From assembly GCF_019753045.1 (NCBI RefSeq), contig NZ_JAIELN010000006.1, forward strand, positions 124,001 to 188,000: a DNA stretch of 64,000 nt. Reading direction: 5' to 3'. Position numbers and translations under genes: made by a program. The stretch is from Hyphomicrobium sp. (GTDB taxonomy: Bacteria > Pseudomonadota > Alphaproteobacteria > Rhizobiales > Hyphomicrobiaceae). How positions within the stretch are numbered: the stretch's first letter is position 1; every line of letters starts with the position of its first letter. Under the pieces are notes generated by a model. That model was not told the DNA's origin and did not search any database. It saw nothing but the letters and a program-made list of their open reading frames with translations. Of the stretch, positions 1 through 7,630 are shown piece after piece.

Positions 1-275
1 CAGCCGCTGACGGCGACGACTGTGCCGCCTGCAACCCGCAGCGCATCGATACTGACGCCGAAAAAGCTCATCAGCGTGGCGCCGATCAAAAGTGAAACGA
101 GCATGACAATCGCCGAGTAGAAGGCGACGCGCCACGCGAGCCATGTTCGTTCTGACACAGGCCGGCCGATCGTGATTTGGCTATAGATCAGCGCTCCGCC
201 CAGCGGGTTCACAATCGAAAACAGCGCGGGGAACGCAATGAGGAAGTTTGCGGTGATCGCGCTCCAAAATTCCAT
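1..275 (-). CDS. MarC family integral membrane protein, N-terminal part (cut by window edge)
   Basis: An open frame reads leftward from an ATG at 273-275 and runs off the window at base 1 without a stop, giving about 91 residues. The N-terminus carries a hydrophobic helix followed by the motif LFSIVNPLGGALIY, which is the hallmark of the MarC/UPF0056 family of multi-pass inner-membrane proteins. A second hydrophobic stretch (about residues 44-65) and a third starting before the edge fit the usual six-helix layout. MarC was once linked to multiple antibiotic resistance but its function is not established. The gene is transcribed in the same direction as the Nudix gene, with a 114-base gap. The family is clear; the C-terminal half cannot be judged. 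Confidence 0.85.
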   Translation of the reverse strand, partial: MEFWSAITANFLIAFPALFSIVNPLGGALIYSQITIGRPVSERTWLAWRVAFYSAIVMLVSLLIGATLMSFFGVSIDALRVAGGTVVAVSG

Positions 276-389
276 GGGTGTGTTTATCAAAGGTTGCGCT
301 TATCAATAAGGGGTGGGCAGATTGTAATTCTGTGGGCCGGTCTTTCTAGCGTCGAAAATTTGACAGCGATAGCCTCGCCGGGGCGATGG

Positions 390-836
390 CTACCATGCGG
401 ATGATTGCTCGCCTTTGCCGAAGACTTCCTTCAGCCGTTGCGACGCCCCCGGCGACAGGAGTTCTGGTAGTGCGTTGAGCGCATAGAAGCCGTGCTCGGC
501 GATTTCGGCGTTCGGGGGCGGGATCCTTTCGCGTCGCCAATGGTCGATCTTGAAAAGGACGATGTGATCGCCCGGATAGTCGTCGAAATGCGAGTAAATG
601 CCGATGAGGCTTGGCGGTTTTGAGATGATGACGCCCGTTTCTTCGAGCAGCTCGCGCGCAATCGCCGTTTCGATTTCCTCGCCGCGTTCCACGCCGCCGC
701 CCGGGAAATGCCAGCCGGCGCGATAGCCGTGGCGAACGAGGAGCACGCGCGATGCCTCATCGACAACGATCCCCTGAACGCCGAGCGTCACGGTGTCGTT
801 GCGTTTCGGCAGAAGAGACGGCCATCGCATCAGCAC
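390..836 (-). CDS. Nudix hydrolase
   Basis: A 148-residue protein with a complete Nudix box at residues 47-69 (G-x5-E-x7-REL-x-EE-x-GV), including the two catalytic metal-binding glutamates in LLEETG. Nudix enzymes hydrolyse nucleoside diphosphates linked to another moiety, needing Mg2+ or Mn2+. The box is preceded by GWHFPGGGVE, which is common in the small NUDIX enzymes of Rhizobiales that act on NDP-sugars or damaged nucleotides, but the substrate cannot be read from sequence. The start overlaps the end of the upstream flavin monooxygenase gene by 7 bases, so the two are probably translated from one mRNA. No signal peptide; cytoplasmic. Confidence 0.9.
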   Translation of the reverse strand: MLMRWPSLLPKRNDTVTLGVQGIVVDEASRVLLVRHGYRAGWHFPGGGVERGEEIETAIARELLEETGVIISKPPSLIGIYSHFDDYPGDHIVLFKIDHWRRERIPPPNAEIAEHGFYALNALPELLSPGASQRLKEVFGKGEQSSAW

Positions 837-2023
837 GGTCCCGGTTTCCAGCCGTAGAGCCAGTCGAAGCCGGCCATGACACGATTTGGGGACGCGAGCT
901 TCATCGTTGCGTTGCGTGCGAGCGCCATCGCGCCTTGCATGTGATAGATGCGGCCGTTTCGCTCGGAAGCTTCAGCTACCTTTGCGACGCGCGTGCGGCG
1001 AGCCTGTTCGTATTCGGCGAGCGCTGTTTCGATTTCGCCTTTTCGGGAGGCGATAGAGCGCGCCAAGGTCACCGCATCCTCGAGCGCCATGACGGCGCCT
1101 TGTGCGAGGAACGGCAATACGGGATGCGCGGCGTCGCCCAGCAGTGCGGCGCGGCCGGATGTCCAACGGTCGAGCGGCGGCATACGGTAGAGCGACCAGC
1201 TCCTCCAATTGGCCGCCCCGTTGACAAGTGTGCGGAGCGGTTCGGCGAAGAGGCGAACTTTCAATTTCACAGCGTCGGCGACGGCGGGAGAATCCCAGCC
1301 TTCAACGCGTAATGGGTCATCAGCGATAACGACGAGTGCGATGTCGCGGCCACCATTGACCGGGTAGTGAACCGCGTGCGCGCCCGGCGAGAGCCAAATA
1401 TGCACGGCATTGGGTACAAGGTCTGACGGCAAATCCTCGGCTGGTGCGACGCTCCGAAAGGCGGTTTTACCGACCGGGATCAAAGCGGCTTTGCTGCCGT
1501 TGATCTCATCGCGGAGTGCCGACCAGAGGCCGTCGGCGCCGACGAGAAGCCCCGCGTCCAGAGTTTCACCGTGAGCGGTGATCGCGCGAACACCGGCGCG
1601 TTCGCTGGCGAAGGAGACGATCTCCGTTCCGCGTGTGACGGTGATGCGCGGCTCGGCTGCGGCGCGCGCTCTCAGGGCGATATGCAAGTCGCGGCGATGG
1701 GCTGTCCAGTAGGGCGCACCGTGGCGTTCCGCGATCCAGCGGCCAAGCGGGAGGCGGGTCAGCTCGCGGCCGGTTGCGCCGTCGCGGACGCTCAATACGT
1801 CCGGAGTCGCGATGGCTTTTTCCAGGAACTCGGCGACGCCGAGGTCGCGGAGAATCCGCGCACCGTTCGGTCCGATCTGGATACCGGCGCCTTCTTCGGG
1901 GAATTCGGAACGGCGCTCGCAGACTTGGACGTCGATGCCGTTCCGGGCGAGCGCAATTGCTGCAGCAAGTCCGCCGATGCCGGCGCCGGCGACGACGGCG
2001 CTTCCCAGGTCCGCTGTCATCAA
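830..2023 (-). CDS. FAD-dependent aromatic-ring monooxygenase (salicylate hydroxylase-like)
   Basis: A 397-residue class A flavoprotein monooxygenase. The N-terminal Rossmann motif GAGIGG is at residues 13-18, the DG motif (VGADGLWS) at about 162-168 and the FAD-contacting GD motif (GDAAHP) at 296-301, all in family order. Such enzymes use NAD(P)H and O2 to hydroxylate phenolic or related aromatic substrates; the closest general pattern is salicylate/6-hydroxynicotinate hydroxylase-like, but substrate is not predictable. The length is typical. It sits between a zf-CHCC gene 39 bases upstream and the Nudix gene it overlaps by 7 bases, so the three may form one leftward unit. No signal peptide is seen, so the enzyme is cytoplasmic. 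Confidence 0.9.
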   Translation of the reverse strand: MMTADLGSAVVAGAGIGGLAAAIALARNGIDVQVCERRSEFPEEGAGIQIGPNGARILRDLGVAEFLEKAIATPDVLSVRDGATGRELTRLPLGRWIAERHGAPYWTAHRRDLHIALRARAAAEPRITVTRGTEIVSFASERAGVRAITAHGETLDAGLLVGADGLWSALRDEINGSKAALIPVGKTAFRSVAPAEDLPSDLVPNAVHIWLSPGAHAVHYPVNGGRDIALVVIADDPLRVEGWDSPAVADAVKLKVRLFAEPLRTLVNGAANWRSWSLYRMPPLDRWTSGRAALLGDAAHPVLPFLAQGAVMALEDAVTLARSIASRKGEIETALAEYEQARRTRVAKVAEASERNGRIYHMQGAMALARNATMKLASPNRVMAGFDWLYGWKPGPC

Positions 2024-2062
2024 CCTTTGTCCGAGGCGATACCGCGGCCGGGCTTCATGGCG

Positions 2063-2305
2063 TTAAGCAGCGTCAGCTACGAGGCTGCCCTTCGGATCGC
2101 TTTCGTCGGCCTTCAGGCGCGGATCGAAGATGTAGAGCGTCGAGCAATAGGGGCAGAGAATTTGATTGTCCTGACCCATGTCGAGATAGACATGCGGATG
2201 GTCGAACGGCGCGCGTGCGCCCATGCAATTGAACTCTTTGACGCCAACGAAGATTCGCTCTGCGCCAGCATCGTTTGCCAAGTGTGGGATTACGGCCCCG
2301 GCCAT
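2063..2305 (-). CDS. zf-CHCC zinc-finger protein
   Basis: An 80-residue protein with a C-x8-H-type and CPYC zinc site: Cys27, His36 or His38 in FDHPHVYLDM, and Cys51/Cys54 in CPYCST. This spacing matches the zf-CHCC family (bacterial relatives of the NDUFS6 subunit of complex I), which is nearly universal in alphaproteobacteria as a short stand-alone protein. Its exact role in bacteria is not settled. It is the first gene of a leftward set with the monooxygenase and Nudix genes and is divergent from the alpha/beta hydrolase gene, so promoters for both directions should lie in 2306-2427. Family assignment is firm; function is not. Confidence 0.88.
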   Translation of the reverse strand: MAGAVIPHLANDAGAERIFVGVKEFNCMGARAPFDHPHVYLDMGQDNQILCPYCSTLYIFDPRLKADESDPKGSLVADAA

Positions 2306-2427
2306 GCTTCACCCTTCCGCGACAGGAGATGTTTGGCCGCACCATATCCTCGTGGCATCGATGATGGTAGGGGACATAAAAGCTTTAAAACTCCAAAACT
2401 TCCGGCAGTTGAGCGGTGGCGGGCGGC

Positions 2428-3195
2428 ATGGACCACTTTGACAGCGACGGCGTCGATATCGCCTACCTCGATACGGGCGGCGGCGACGACGGAAAGCTTC
2501 CGGTTCTGCTCATCCACGGCTTCGCTTCCAATGTGGCGACGAACTGGGTGAATACGGGGTGGGTCACGTTCCTCACCAAGGCCGGTTACCGCGTCATCGC
2601 GTTCGACAATCGCGGGCATGGCGAGAGCCAGAAACTTTATGAACTCGTCGACTACGGGGCGCCGCTGATGGCGGAAGACGCGCGCCGGCTGCTCGACCAT
2701 GTGGGCGTCGCGCGGGCGCATGTGATCGGCTACTCGATGGGCGCGCGGATTGCGGCCTTCCTGGCGTTGTCGCATCCCGATCGGGTGGTGCACGTCGTTT
2801 TTGGCGGTCTCGGCATCAACATGGTTCGCGGCATGGCGGGAACCGGGCCGATCGCGCGTGCGCTCGAAGCCTCCAGCATCGAGGAAGTTACGAACCCGGC
2901 TGCGCGGACATTTCGTGCATTTGCCGAGCAGACGAAGAGTGATTTGAAAGCGCTTGCTGCGTGCATCCGGTCGTCGCGCGCGCCGATCTCGGCGGAGATG
3001 GCGGGCGAAATCGCGGCTCCCGTGCTCGTCGCTGTCGGCGATACCGATGTGATCGGCGGGTCGGCGGAAGATCTCGCGAAGCTCATTCCAGGCGCGCGTG
3101 CCTATGCCATTCCGGGCAAGGACCACAATCGGGCCGTCGGCGACAGAAGTTTCAAAGCCGAGACGTTGGCTTTTCTGGCAAGCGATTCGATTTGA
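2428..3195 (+). CDS. alpha/beta-fold hydrolase
   Basis: About 255 residues with the classic alpha/beta hydrolase layout: an oxyanion-hole HGF motif near residue 30, the nucleophile elbow GYSMG near residue 101-105, a candidate acid Asp in VGDTDVI and a candidate catalytic His in GKDHN near the C-terminus. No signal peptide. Substrate is unknown; members include esterases, haloperoxidase-like and dehalogenase-like enzymes. I chose the ATG at 2428; an in-frame GTG at 2416 would add four residues and neither has a convincing Shine-Dalgarno sequence. It is transcribed away from the zf-CHCC gene and followed by about 500 bases without a gene. Confidence 0.88.
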   Translation: MDHFDSDGVDIAYLDTGGGDDGKLPVLLIHGFASNVATNWVNTGWVTFLTKAGYRVIAFDNRGHGESQKLYELVDYGAPLMAEDARRLLDHVGVARAHVIGYSMGARIAAFLALSHPDRVVHVVFGGLGINMVRGMAGTGPIARALEASSIEEVTNPAARTFRAFAEQTKSDLKALAACIRSSRAPISAEMAGEIAAPVLVAVGDTDVIGGSAEDLAKLIPGARAYAIPGKDHNRAVGDRSFKAETLAFLASDSI

Positions 3196-3654
3196 GCCGA
3201 CGGACGCGACCTGGGCGACCTGATGACCGGGCGGACACGGGGGATAATCGCGACGCCGGGATCTAGGTCGGCCAGGCCCACGCCCGCACCGAGGCTCAAT
3301 CGATAGCCCCGCCGAGAGCTTGCTGACCCGCCCGAAGCGTCTCTGATCGGTACGCGGTACATGCCCGATCGAAGAACGCGAGGACGGTTATTCCGGCTCG
3401 CACGCGGTACAAGTTCGAGCCCGCCCCAGCATCTCCGGGGGCGCTTTGCCAAATAACTGTGCTCAATGACGGGAGGATTTCAGGGATATGTCTGGGTCCT
3501 ATTGAATGTGGATAACTTTTCCGAGGGGGCCGTCTGCGGCTTGACGGCCACGACGGCTGGCCGCCGCGAGTCCGCCGCACTCCGCCTTCGGTTCGACAAG
3601 CCCGAGGCCCAAATCCGTCTGAAAACGCAGCGATAATCCGTGACGATCCACGTC
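3196..3654. other. Intergenic stretch, no gene recognised
   Basis: About 460 bases between the hydrolase and the extensin-like gene. Open frames exist on the minus strand but have compositions typical of shadow frames and match nothing I recognise. A short inverted repeat (GGCTCG ... CGAGCC, near 3393-3419) is present. No tRNA, insertion-sequence end or clear terminator is seen. A decayed gene is possible but cannot be shown. Confidence 0.4.
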
Positions 3655-3669
3655 TTAACGCGCCGTTAA
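3655..3669. promoter_or_regulatory. Candidate CtrA-binding site (TTAA-N7-TTAA)
   Basis: The sequence TTAACGCGCCGTTAA is a perfect match to the CtrA consensus TTAA-N7-TTAA, followed by the C that often extends the site. It ends 26 bases before the ATG of the extensin-like gene, so it lies at or near the expected promoter. CtrA is the master cell-cycle response regulator of alphaproteobacteria. The match is direct; regulation is inferred. Confidence 0.55.
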
Positions 3670-3695
3670 CCCTAACGCCGTCTACTGCCCCCGTC

Positions 3696-4382
3696 ATGGT
3701 CTCGCGTTTTCGTCTCAGCGTATTTTTTCCTGTCGCCGTCCTGATGCTTTCGGGGCTCGGCTTGCTATGGGGCTGCGCCACGGGGCCGAATTTCGTGGTC
3801 AAAGACGATCCTTGGCGCTCGCCGGAAGAGAGGGCGTGCCTTGCGTCGGGCGCGGTCAGGCAAACGGCGTTCATTCGTCCCCGGTCGGCGCTCGGTGGTC
3901 CGAGCGTTTGCGGCGCGGAAAGTCCATTCGAGATGTCGGCTGCGGATAACGGCCGTGTCGAACTCCGACCGCCAGCTTCGCTTCGCTGCCCGATGATCCC
4001 GCAGATCGATAGCTGGGTGCGAGACGTCGTCGAACCGGCGGCGCGGCGTCATTTTCGCCAGGAACTCGTTGGCCTGACGGTACTCGCGTCCTATTCGTGC
4101 AGGGCGATGAACAGCGTCGACGGGGCGACGATCTCGGAGCACGCCTATGCGAACGCCATCGACGTCGGTGGCTTCATTCTGGCGGACGGCCGGTCGATCA
4201 GTGTTCAGCGCGGATGGGGCGGCTCGGAAGGCGAGCAAGCTTTCCTGCGCAACGTGCATAACGGGGCCTGCGAATATTTCATGACGGTTCTTGGTCCGAA
4301 CTACAACAGCTTACACGCCGACCATTTCCATCTCGATCTTGCACACCATGGCCTTACCGGGCTGAAGAATATCTGCAAGTAA
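3696..4382 (+). CDS. Extensin-like family protein (peptidase M15-like fold), exported
   Basis: A 228-residue protein with an N-terminal hydrophobic export segment (residues 6-26) and Cys27 as a candidate lipobox cysteine, although Trp at -2 is atypical, so it could instead be an uncleaved anchor. The C-terminal half matches the extensin-like family of alphaproteobacteria: SCRAMN, then SEHAYANAIDVGGF, then HADHFHLDL. The His and Asp residues in the last two motifs match the zinc ligands of D-Ala-D-Ala carboxypeptidases (M15/VanY), so a cell-wall role in the periplasm is likely but not proven for the family. A perfect CtrA-type site lies just upstream, suggesting cell-cycle control. Confidence 0.85.
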   Translation: MVSRFRLSVFFPVAVLMLSGLGLLWGCATGPNFVVKDDPWRSPEERACLASGAVRQTAFIRPRSALGGPSVCGAESPFEMSAADNGRVELRPPASLRCPMIPQIDSWVRDVVEPAARRHFRQELVGLTVLASYSCRAMNSVDGATISEHAYANAIDVGGFILADGRSISVQRGWGGSEGEQAFLRNVHNGACEYFMTVLGPNYNSLHADHFHLDLAHHGLTGLKNICK

Positions 4383-4442
4383 TCGGCCGCTTGCCCGGTG
4401 GCTGAGCGTGCAGACTGCATCCAAATCCGCTAGAAGCGCCGC

Positions 4443-5093
4443 ATGACTTGGGATCACGAACCGCCTCCCGGAAGCCGGCGCGGCTATCACCACGGCAACT
4501 TGCGCGAAGCCTTGATGAAGGCTGCGCTCGATTTGATCGCGCTCAAGGGCCCGTCGGGGTTCACGTTCGCGGAAGCGGCGCGTGCGGCCGGCGTCAGTCC
4601 GGCGGCGCCCTATCGGCATTACCGCGACCGCGATGCGTTAATGGCGGACGTGGCGCGGCGCGCGTTCGATGCGTTCGAGGCGAAGCTGAAGCAAGCCTGG
4701 GCCGGCGGCACGCCCGATCCGTTCACAGCGTTCGAGCGCGTGGGGCGCGCCTATCTCGATTTCGCGCGGCTCGAGCCTGCGCAGTATTCGGCGATGTTTG
4801 AATCCGGCCTGTCGTTCAAGGCGTTTCCCGATCTGCATGTGGCGGGTGAACGCGCGTTCAATGTGATGAAAGACGCGTGTTCAGCGCTCGTTGCAGGCAT
4901 GCCCGAGGCCAAGCGTCCGCCCGCGATGATGATGGCGCTCCACATTTGGGCGCAAGCGCATGGTATTGCGTCGCTCTTCGCGCGCGGTGACGAAGCGCGC
5001 CGTCCGATTCCGATGAGCCCCGAGGATCTATTGGACGCTGCGGTGCTCATCTATCTCGACGGGCTTGGCGCAAGGCCGAAGAAGAGCGGCTAG
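4443..5093 (+). CDS. TetR/AcrR family transcriptional regulator with WHG-type ligand domain
   Basis: A 216-residue protein. Residues about 18-65 form a TetR-type helix-turn-helix (ALDLIALKGPSGFTFAEAAR then AGVSPAAPYRHY), and the C-terminal part has the features of the TetR_C_33/WHG ligand domain (the AHGIASLFARG segment). Such proteins are usually dimeric repressors released by a small ligand. The gene stands alone, 60 bases after the extensin-like gene in the same direction, with no obvious adjacent target such as a transporter, so neither ligand nor regulon can be named. The family call is strong. Confidence 0.92.
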   Translation: MTWDHEPPPGSRRGYHHGNLREALMKAALDLIALKGPSGFTFAEAARAAGVSPAAPYRHYRDRDALMADVARRAFDAFEAKLKQAWAGGTPDPFTAFERVGRAYLDFARLEPAQYSAMFESGLSFKAFPDLHVAGERAFNVMKDACSALVAGMPEAKRPPAMMMALHIWAQAHGIASLFARGDEARRPIPMSPEDLLDAAVLIYLDGLGARPKKSG

Positions 5094-5365
5094 AATCGAG
5101 ACCGAGACGCGTCGGGAAAAACTCCGGCGAGGAGTTCGGGGCTGTCGCACGATGATCCGATTGTCCGCGCCGCATCATTCCGCATACAAATACTCCAGGG
5201 AATTCGACTCGCGAATCGTTGTTCGCAGTGGGTGGTTACGCTCGGCTGCGGGCTGCAACGCTTGGCTGGTTCCCGGCGTTCGAACTTTTGAGTTTGCACG
5301 AACGCGTTGTTCAGAGCGTTTCTCACGATTTGAAATCGATATCTGAAGATGTGTCGGAGGTGGTG

Positions 5366-5575
5366 ATGGCCGGCAAGTGCCCCAAGTGTCAAAACATGGT
5401 CGGTAGCGTGCGTGCAGAACAGATCAACATCACGAATAACGCGGGGAATGCGTTCGCCGGCGCCGCCTATACGTGCCCGCACTGCCAGACGATATTGGGC
5501 GTGACCGTCGATCCCTACGCATTCAAAAATGAGATCGCCATCGAGCTGATGAAGCGGATGAGGGGCGGGCGGTAG
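5366..5575 (+). CDS. Small zinc-ribbon protein
   Basis: A 69-residue protein with two CxxC knuckles (Cys5/Cys8 in KCPKC and Cys37/Cys40 in CPHC), the pattern of a zinc ribbon. Between them is an Asn/Ala-rich stretch. I start it at the ATG at 5366 because a good Shine-Dalgarno sequence (GGAGG, 5356-5360) lies just before it; the same frame is open further upstream to 5219, but that stretch looks non-coding. No function can be assigned. It is the first of several poorly conserved genes between 5.3 and 8.0 kb. Confidence 0.65.
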   Translation: MAGKCPKCQNMVGSVRAEQINITNNAGNAFAGAAYTCPHCQTILGVTVDPYAFKNEIAIELMKRMRGGR

Positions 5576-5621
5576 GTTTTCTCTGGGTCCTACCTATTCG
5601 TTTATGGGGGAGCGCAACAGA

Positions 5622-5984
5622 ATGACATCACGGGTTGACGCGGTCATTCTGGCGCTGCAGTCCGTCCTGGCCGATGCGGAGCGGCGACGTGACATGTATT
5701 GGCAAACTCGGACGATCAACCGCTGGGTCAATCAGCTTCCCGGTGCATGGACGTGGAAATGGCGTCATCTGAAACTTCGGGGAGACTCACGCAGGGTCAA
5801 TCGCGAGGATGCCATTGTTCATCTTCGAGCCACCATCGCCTATCTTGAAGCGAACCGCGCCAACATCGAAAGGCAGCCATTCCGCTGGCCCCATTGGCGC
5901 AAGTCCAAGATGCCGCTTCCGATTGAGCCAAGAAAACCTGAGATCAAAATAGTCGAAGGGCCGACCTCCAACACGCGACACTAG
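5622..5984 (+). CDS. Hypothetical protein, basic, 120 aa
   Basis: A 120-residue basic protein rich in Arg, Trp and Lys, with an N-terminal helix containing VILALQSVLADAERRRD and a Pro-rich C-terminus. I do not recognise a family. The ATG at 5622 is preferred over one at 5604 because GGGGGAG at 5606-5612 is well placed as its Shine-Dalgarno sequence. It lies 46 bases after the zinc-ribbon gene and 98 bases before the RhuM-like gene, in the same direction. No signal peptide or membrane helix is seen. It could be part of the accessory patch carrying the Doc-like module. Confidence 0.55.
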   Translation: MTSRVDAVILALQSVLADAERRRDMYWQTRTINRWVNQLPGAWTWKWRHLKLRGDSRRVNREDAIVHLRATIAYLEANRANIERQPFRWPHWRKSKMPLPIEPRKPEIKIVEGPTSNTRH

Positions 5985-6082
5985 CGGTTGACCTATCGAA
6001 CGACTGGTGGAAGATCGGCCCTCTAAAAAGCGGGGACGATAGAATCTTCGCAATGCGCGGGCCAACAGGTAAAACCGTTCCC

Positions 6083-7105
6083 ATGACTCAAGATCTAACC
6101 ACCTCATCCGTTCAACGGCAAAATATCCTCAACAACCCCTTTGCGTTGGCTGAGATAGAAAAAGCTATTGGGATCAGGGGCATAGAGTTCGAAGGCAAAA
6201 AGGTCGTTTTGCTTGACCAAGTCGCGTTCTTCTTTCGGGTAGATAGGCGAACGATTGAACGGATTGTCAACGCAAACAAGGACGAATTGACCAAAAACGG
6301 CTACGCTGTTGTCCGTGGTAACGAATTGATTCTGCTAAAGAAAGCTATTTCCGACAACCATGGTACCGACATCAATGTCGGTACCATCGCGCGGGCCTCA
6401 GTGCTGAGCGTGTTCGATTTTAAAGCCCTGATCAATATTGCGATGCTGCTCAGCGAAAGCGACCGGGCGCGCACCCTTCGAAAAGCGATGCTCGACATCG
6501 TCATGGACGTCATCAACGTCAGGGCTGGTGGCGGTACAAAGTACGTTAATCAGCGCGATGAGGAATTTATTGAACGTGCTTTTGCAGGAGAGGGATACCG
6601 AAAAGAATTTACAACTGCACTCGACAAGTTTGTCGAAATGGGAAAATCGAAATACCCGATCTACACTGACAAAATTTACCAAGCGATTTTCCTGGAAAAC
6701 GCACGGACCTACCGGCGGATTATCAAACTTGAGCAGGGCGACAGTACCCGCGATTCCTTCTATGCCGAGATTCTGTCCCTCGTCTTCTCATTTGAATGCG
6801 GCATTGCCAAAGAACTTGAAGCTGAAAGCACTAAGGCGGGCAGGAAGCTCGACCCGTGGGAAGTGGATCAGCTCATCGAGGACTTCGCGTCCAGGTCGCA
6901 CTGGCCGCCATTGATGGAGCACGCTCGGAGGAAAATGGCGAGCCGCGATTTGGCCTTGCGTGGTGTTACGCATTCTCCATTGGAGGGATACATTCTGCCT
7001 TTGCCTCGCGAAGAGTTTGAGCGCTTTCTCGGCAACAAGAGCAAGGAATTGACCAAACGACTTGAAGAGGCCAAGGACGTGATGAAGCGGCTCAAGAACC
7101 GCTGA
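6083..7105 (+). CDS. RhuM-like / phage antirepressor-like DNA-binding protein, partner of Doc-like toxin
   Basis: About 340 residues. The N-terminal 90 residues hold a winged or helix-turn-helix-like segment (VVLLDQVAFFFRVDRRTIER) like the start of RhuM, KilA-N and ORF6N phage-type DNA-binding proteins. The middle (FKALINIAMLLSESDRAR, then GGGTKYVNQRDEEF) and an all-helical C-terminal half follow. The C-terminus ends in a Lys-rich helix. Its stop codon overlaps the ATG of the Doc-like gene in a TGATG junction, so the two are translationally coupled, which fits an antitoxin-like or regulatory role. It is far larger than the Phd antitoxins normally paired with Doc. The start is uncertain: ATG 6053 would add ten residues, but a TAGAAT box at 6040-6045 favours 6083. 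Base composition is visibly AT-richer than the flanks. Confidence 0.7.
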   Translation: MTQDLTTSSVQRQNILNNPFALAEIEKAIGIRGIEFEGKKVVLLDQVAFFFRVDRRTIERIVNANKDELTKNGYAVVRGNELILLKKAISDNHGTDINVGTIARASVLSVFDFKALINIAMLLSESDRARTLRKAMLDIVMDVINVRAGGGTKYVNQRDEEFIERAFAGEGYRKEFTTALDKFVEMGKSKYPIYTDKIYQAIFLENARTYRRIIKLEQGDSTRDSFYAEILSLVFSFECGIAKELEAESTKAGRKLDPWEVDQLIEDFASRSHWPPLMEHARRKMASRDLALRGVTHSPLEGYILPLPREEFERFLGNKSKELTKRLEEAKDVMKRLKNR

Positions 7106-7596
7106 TGCTATGGGTCTACCTGACAATAGAGGACGTGATTGACCTTCACGCCGAAGCCATGAGGCAAAGCGGTGATCAGATACAGGGGATTAATCCTGAA
7201 AATCTTGCGATTCTTGAAGCCTCTCTGCACCACTTACAGAATGACGAATATTACGAAACTTTTGATGCGAAGCTCACTCATCTTCTCTTTTCTACGTGCA
7301 AAGCCCACGCTTTTGTTGAGGGCAACAAACGAGCGTCACTTGCCGTGGGCGGTGCATTCTTAGAACATAACGGTTTGCAACGCCGTTACACGCAGTTCAT
7401 GAGTTTCATGGAGAACGTAATCGTTTGCGTGGCCGACAATAAGATTTCAAAGGAATTCCTTCGAGAAATCGTTGTTGCCTTCCTGCGGGAGGAAGAAGAC
7501 GATGAAGAACTTTCGTTGAGGATACTTGAAGCGTTGGAGGCTGTGCTTCGCGATCAAGCGCTACGAGATGCCGAAAATCAACCGCCAGAAGTGTAG
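7105..7596 (+). CDS. Doc-like (Fic-fold) toxin, death-on-curing family
   Basis: A 163-residue protein with the Doc/Fic catalytic loop HAFVEGNKR at residues 68-76: the His, Phe, Asn, Lys and Arg of HxFx(D/N)xNKR are present and the acidic position is Glu rather than the more common Asp. Doc toxins phosphorylate EF-Tu and stop translation. The N-terminal region (LTIEDVIDLHAEAM) also matches the family. It is somewhat longer than phage P1 Doc (126 residues) because of an acidic C-terminal tail (EEEDDEE). No Phd-like gene is nearby; the RhuM-like gene immediately upstream, coupled by a 1-base overlap, is the likely partner. Toxicity and target are inferred from the family. Confidence 0.8.
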   Translation: MLWVYLTIEDVIDLHAEAMRQSGDQIQGINPENLAILEASLHHLQNDEYYETFDAKLTHLLFSTCKAHAFVEGNKRASLAVGGAFLEHNGLQRRYTQFMSFMENVIVCVADNKISKEFLREIVVAFLREEEDDEELSLRILEALEAVLRDQALRDAENQPPEV

Positions 7597-7630
7597 AAAA
7601 TGCCCAAACGCAAAGACCCGAACTAGCCGC

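Noticed and set aside
3102-3452. 116-residue minus-strand frame after the hydrolase gene
   Set aside because: Low-complexity Arg/Ser/Pro composition, no family match and antisense to the conserved hydrolase end.
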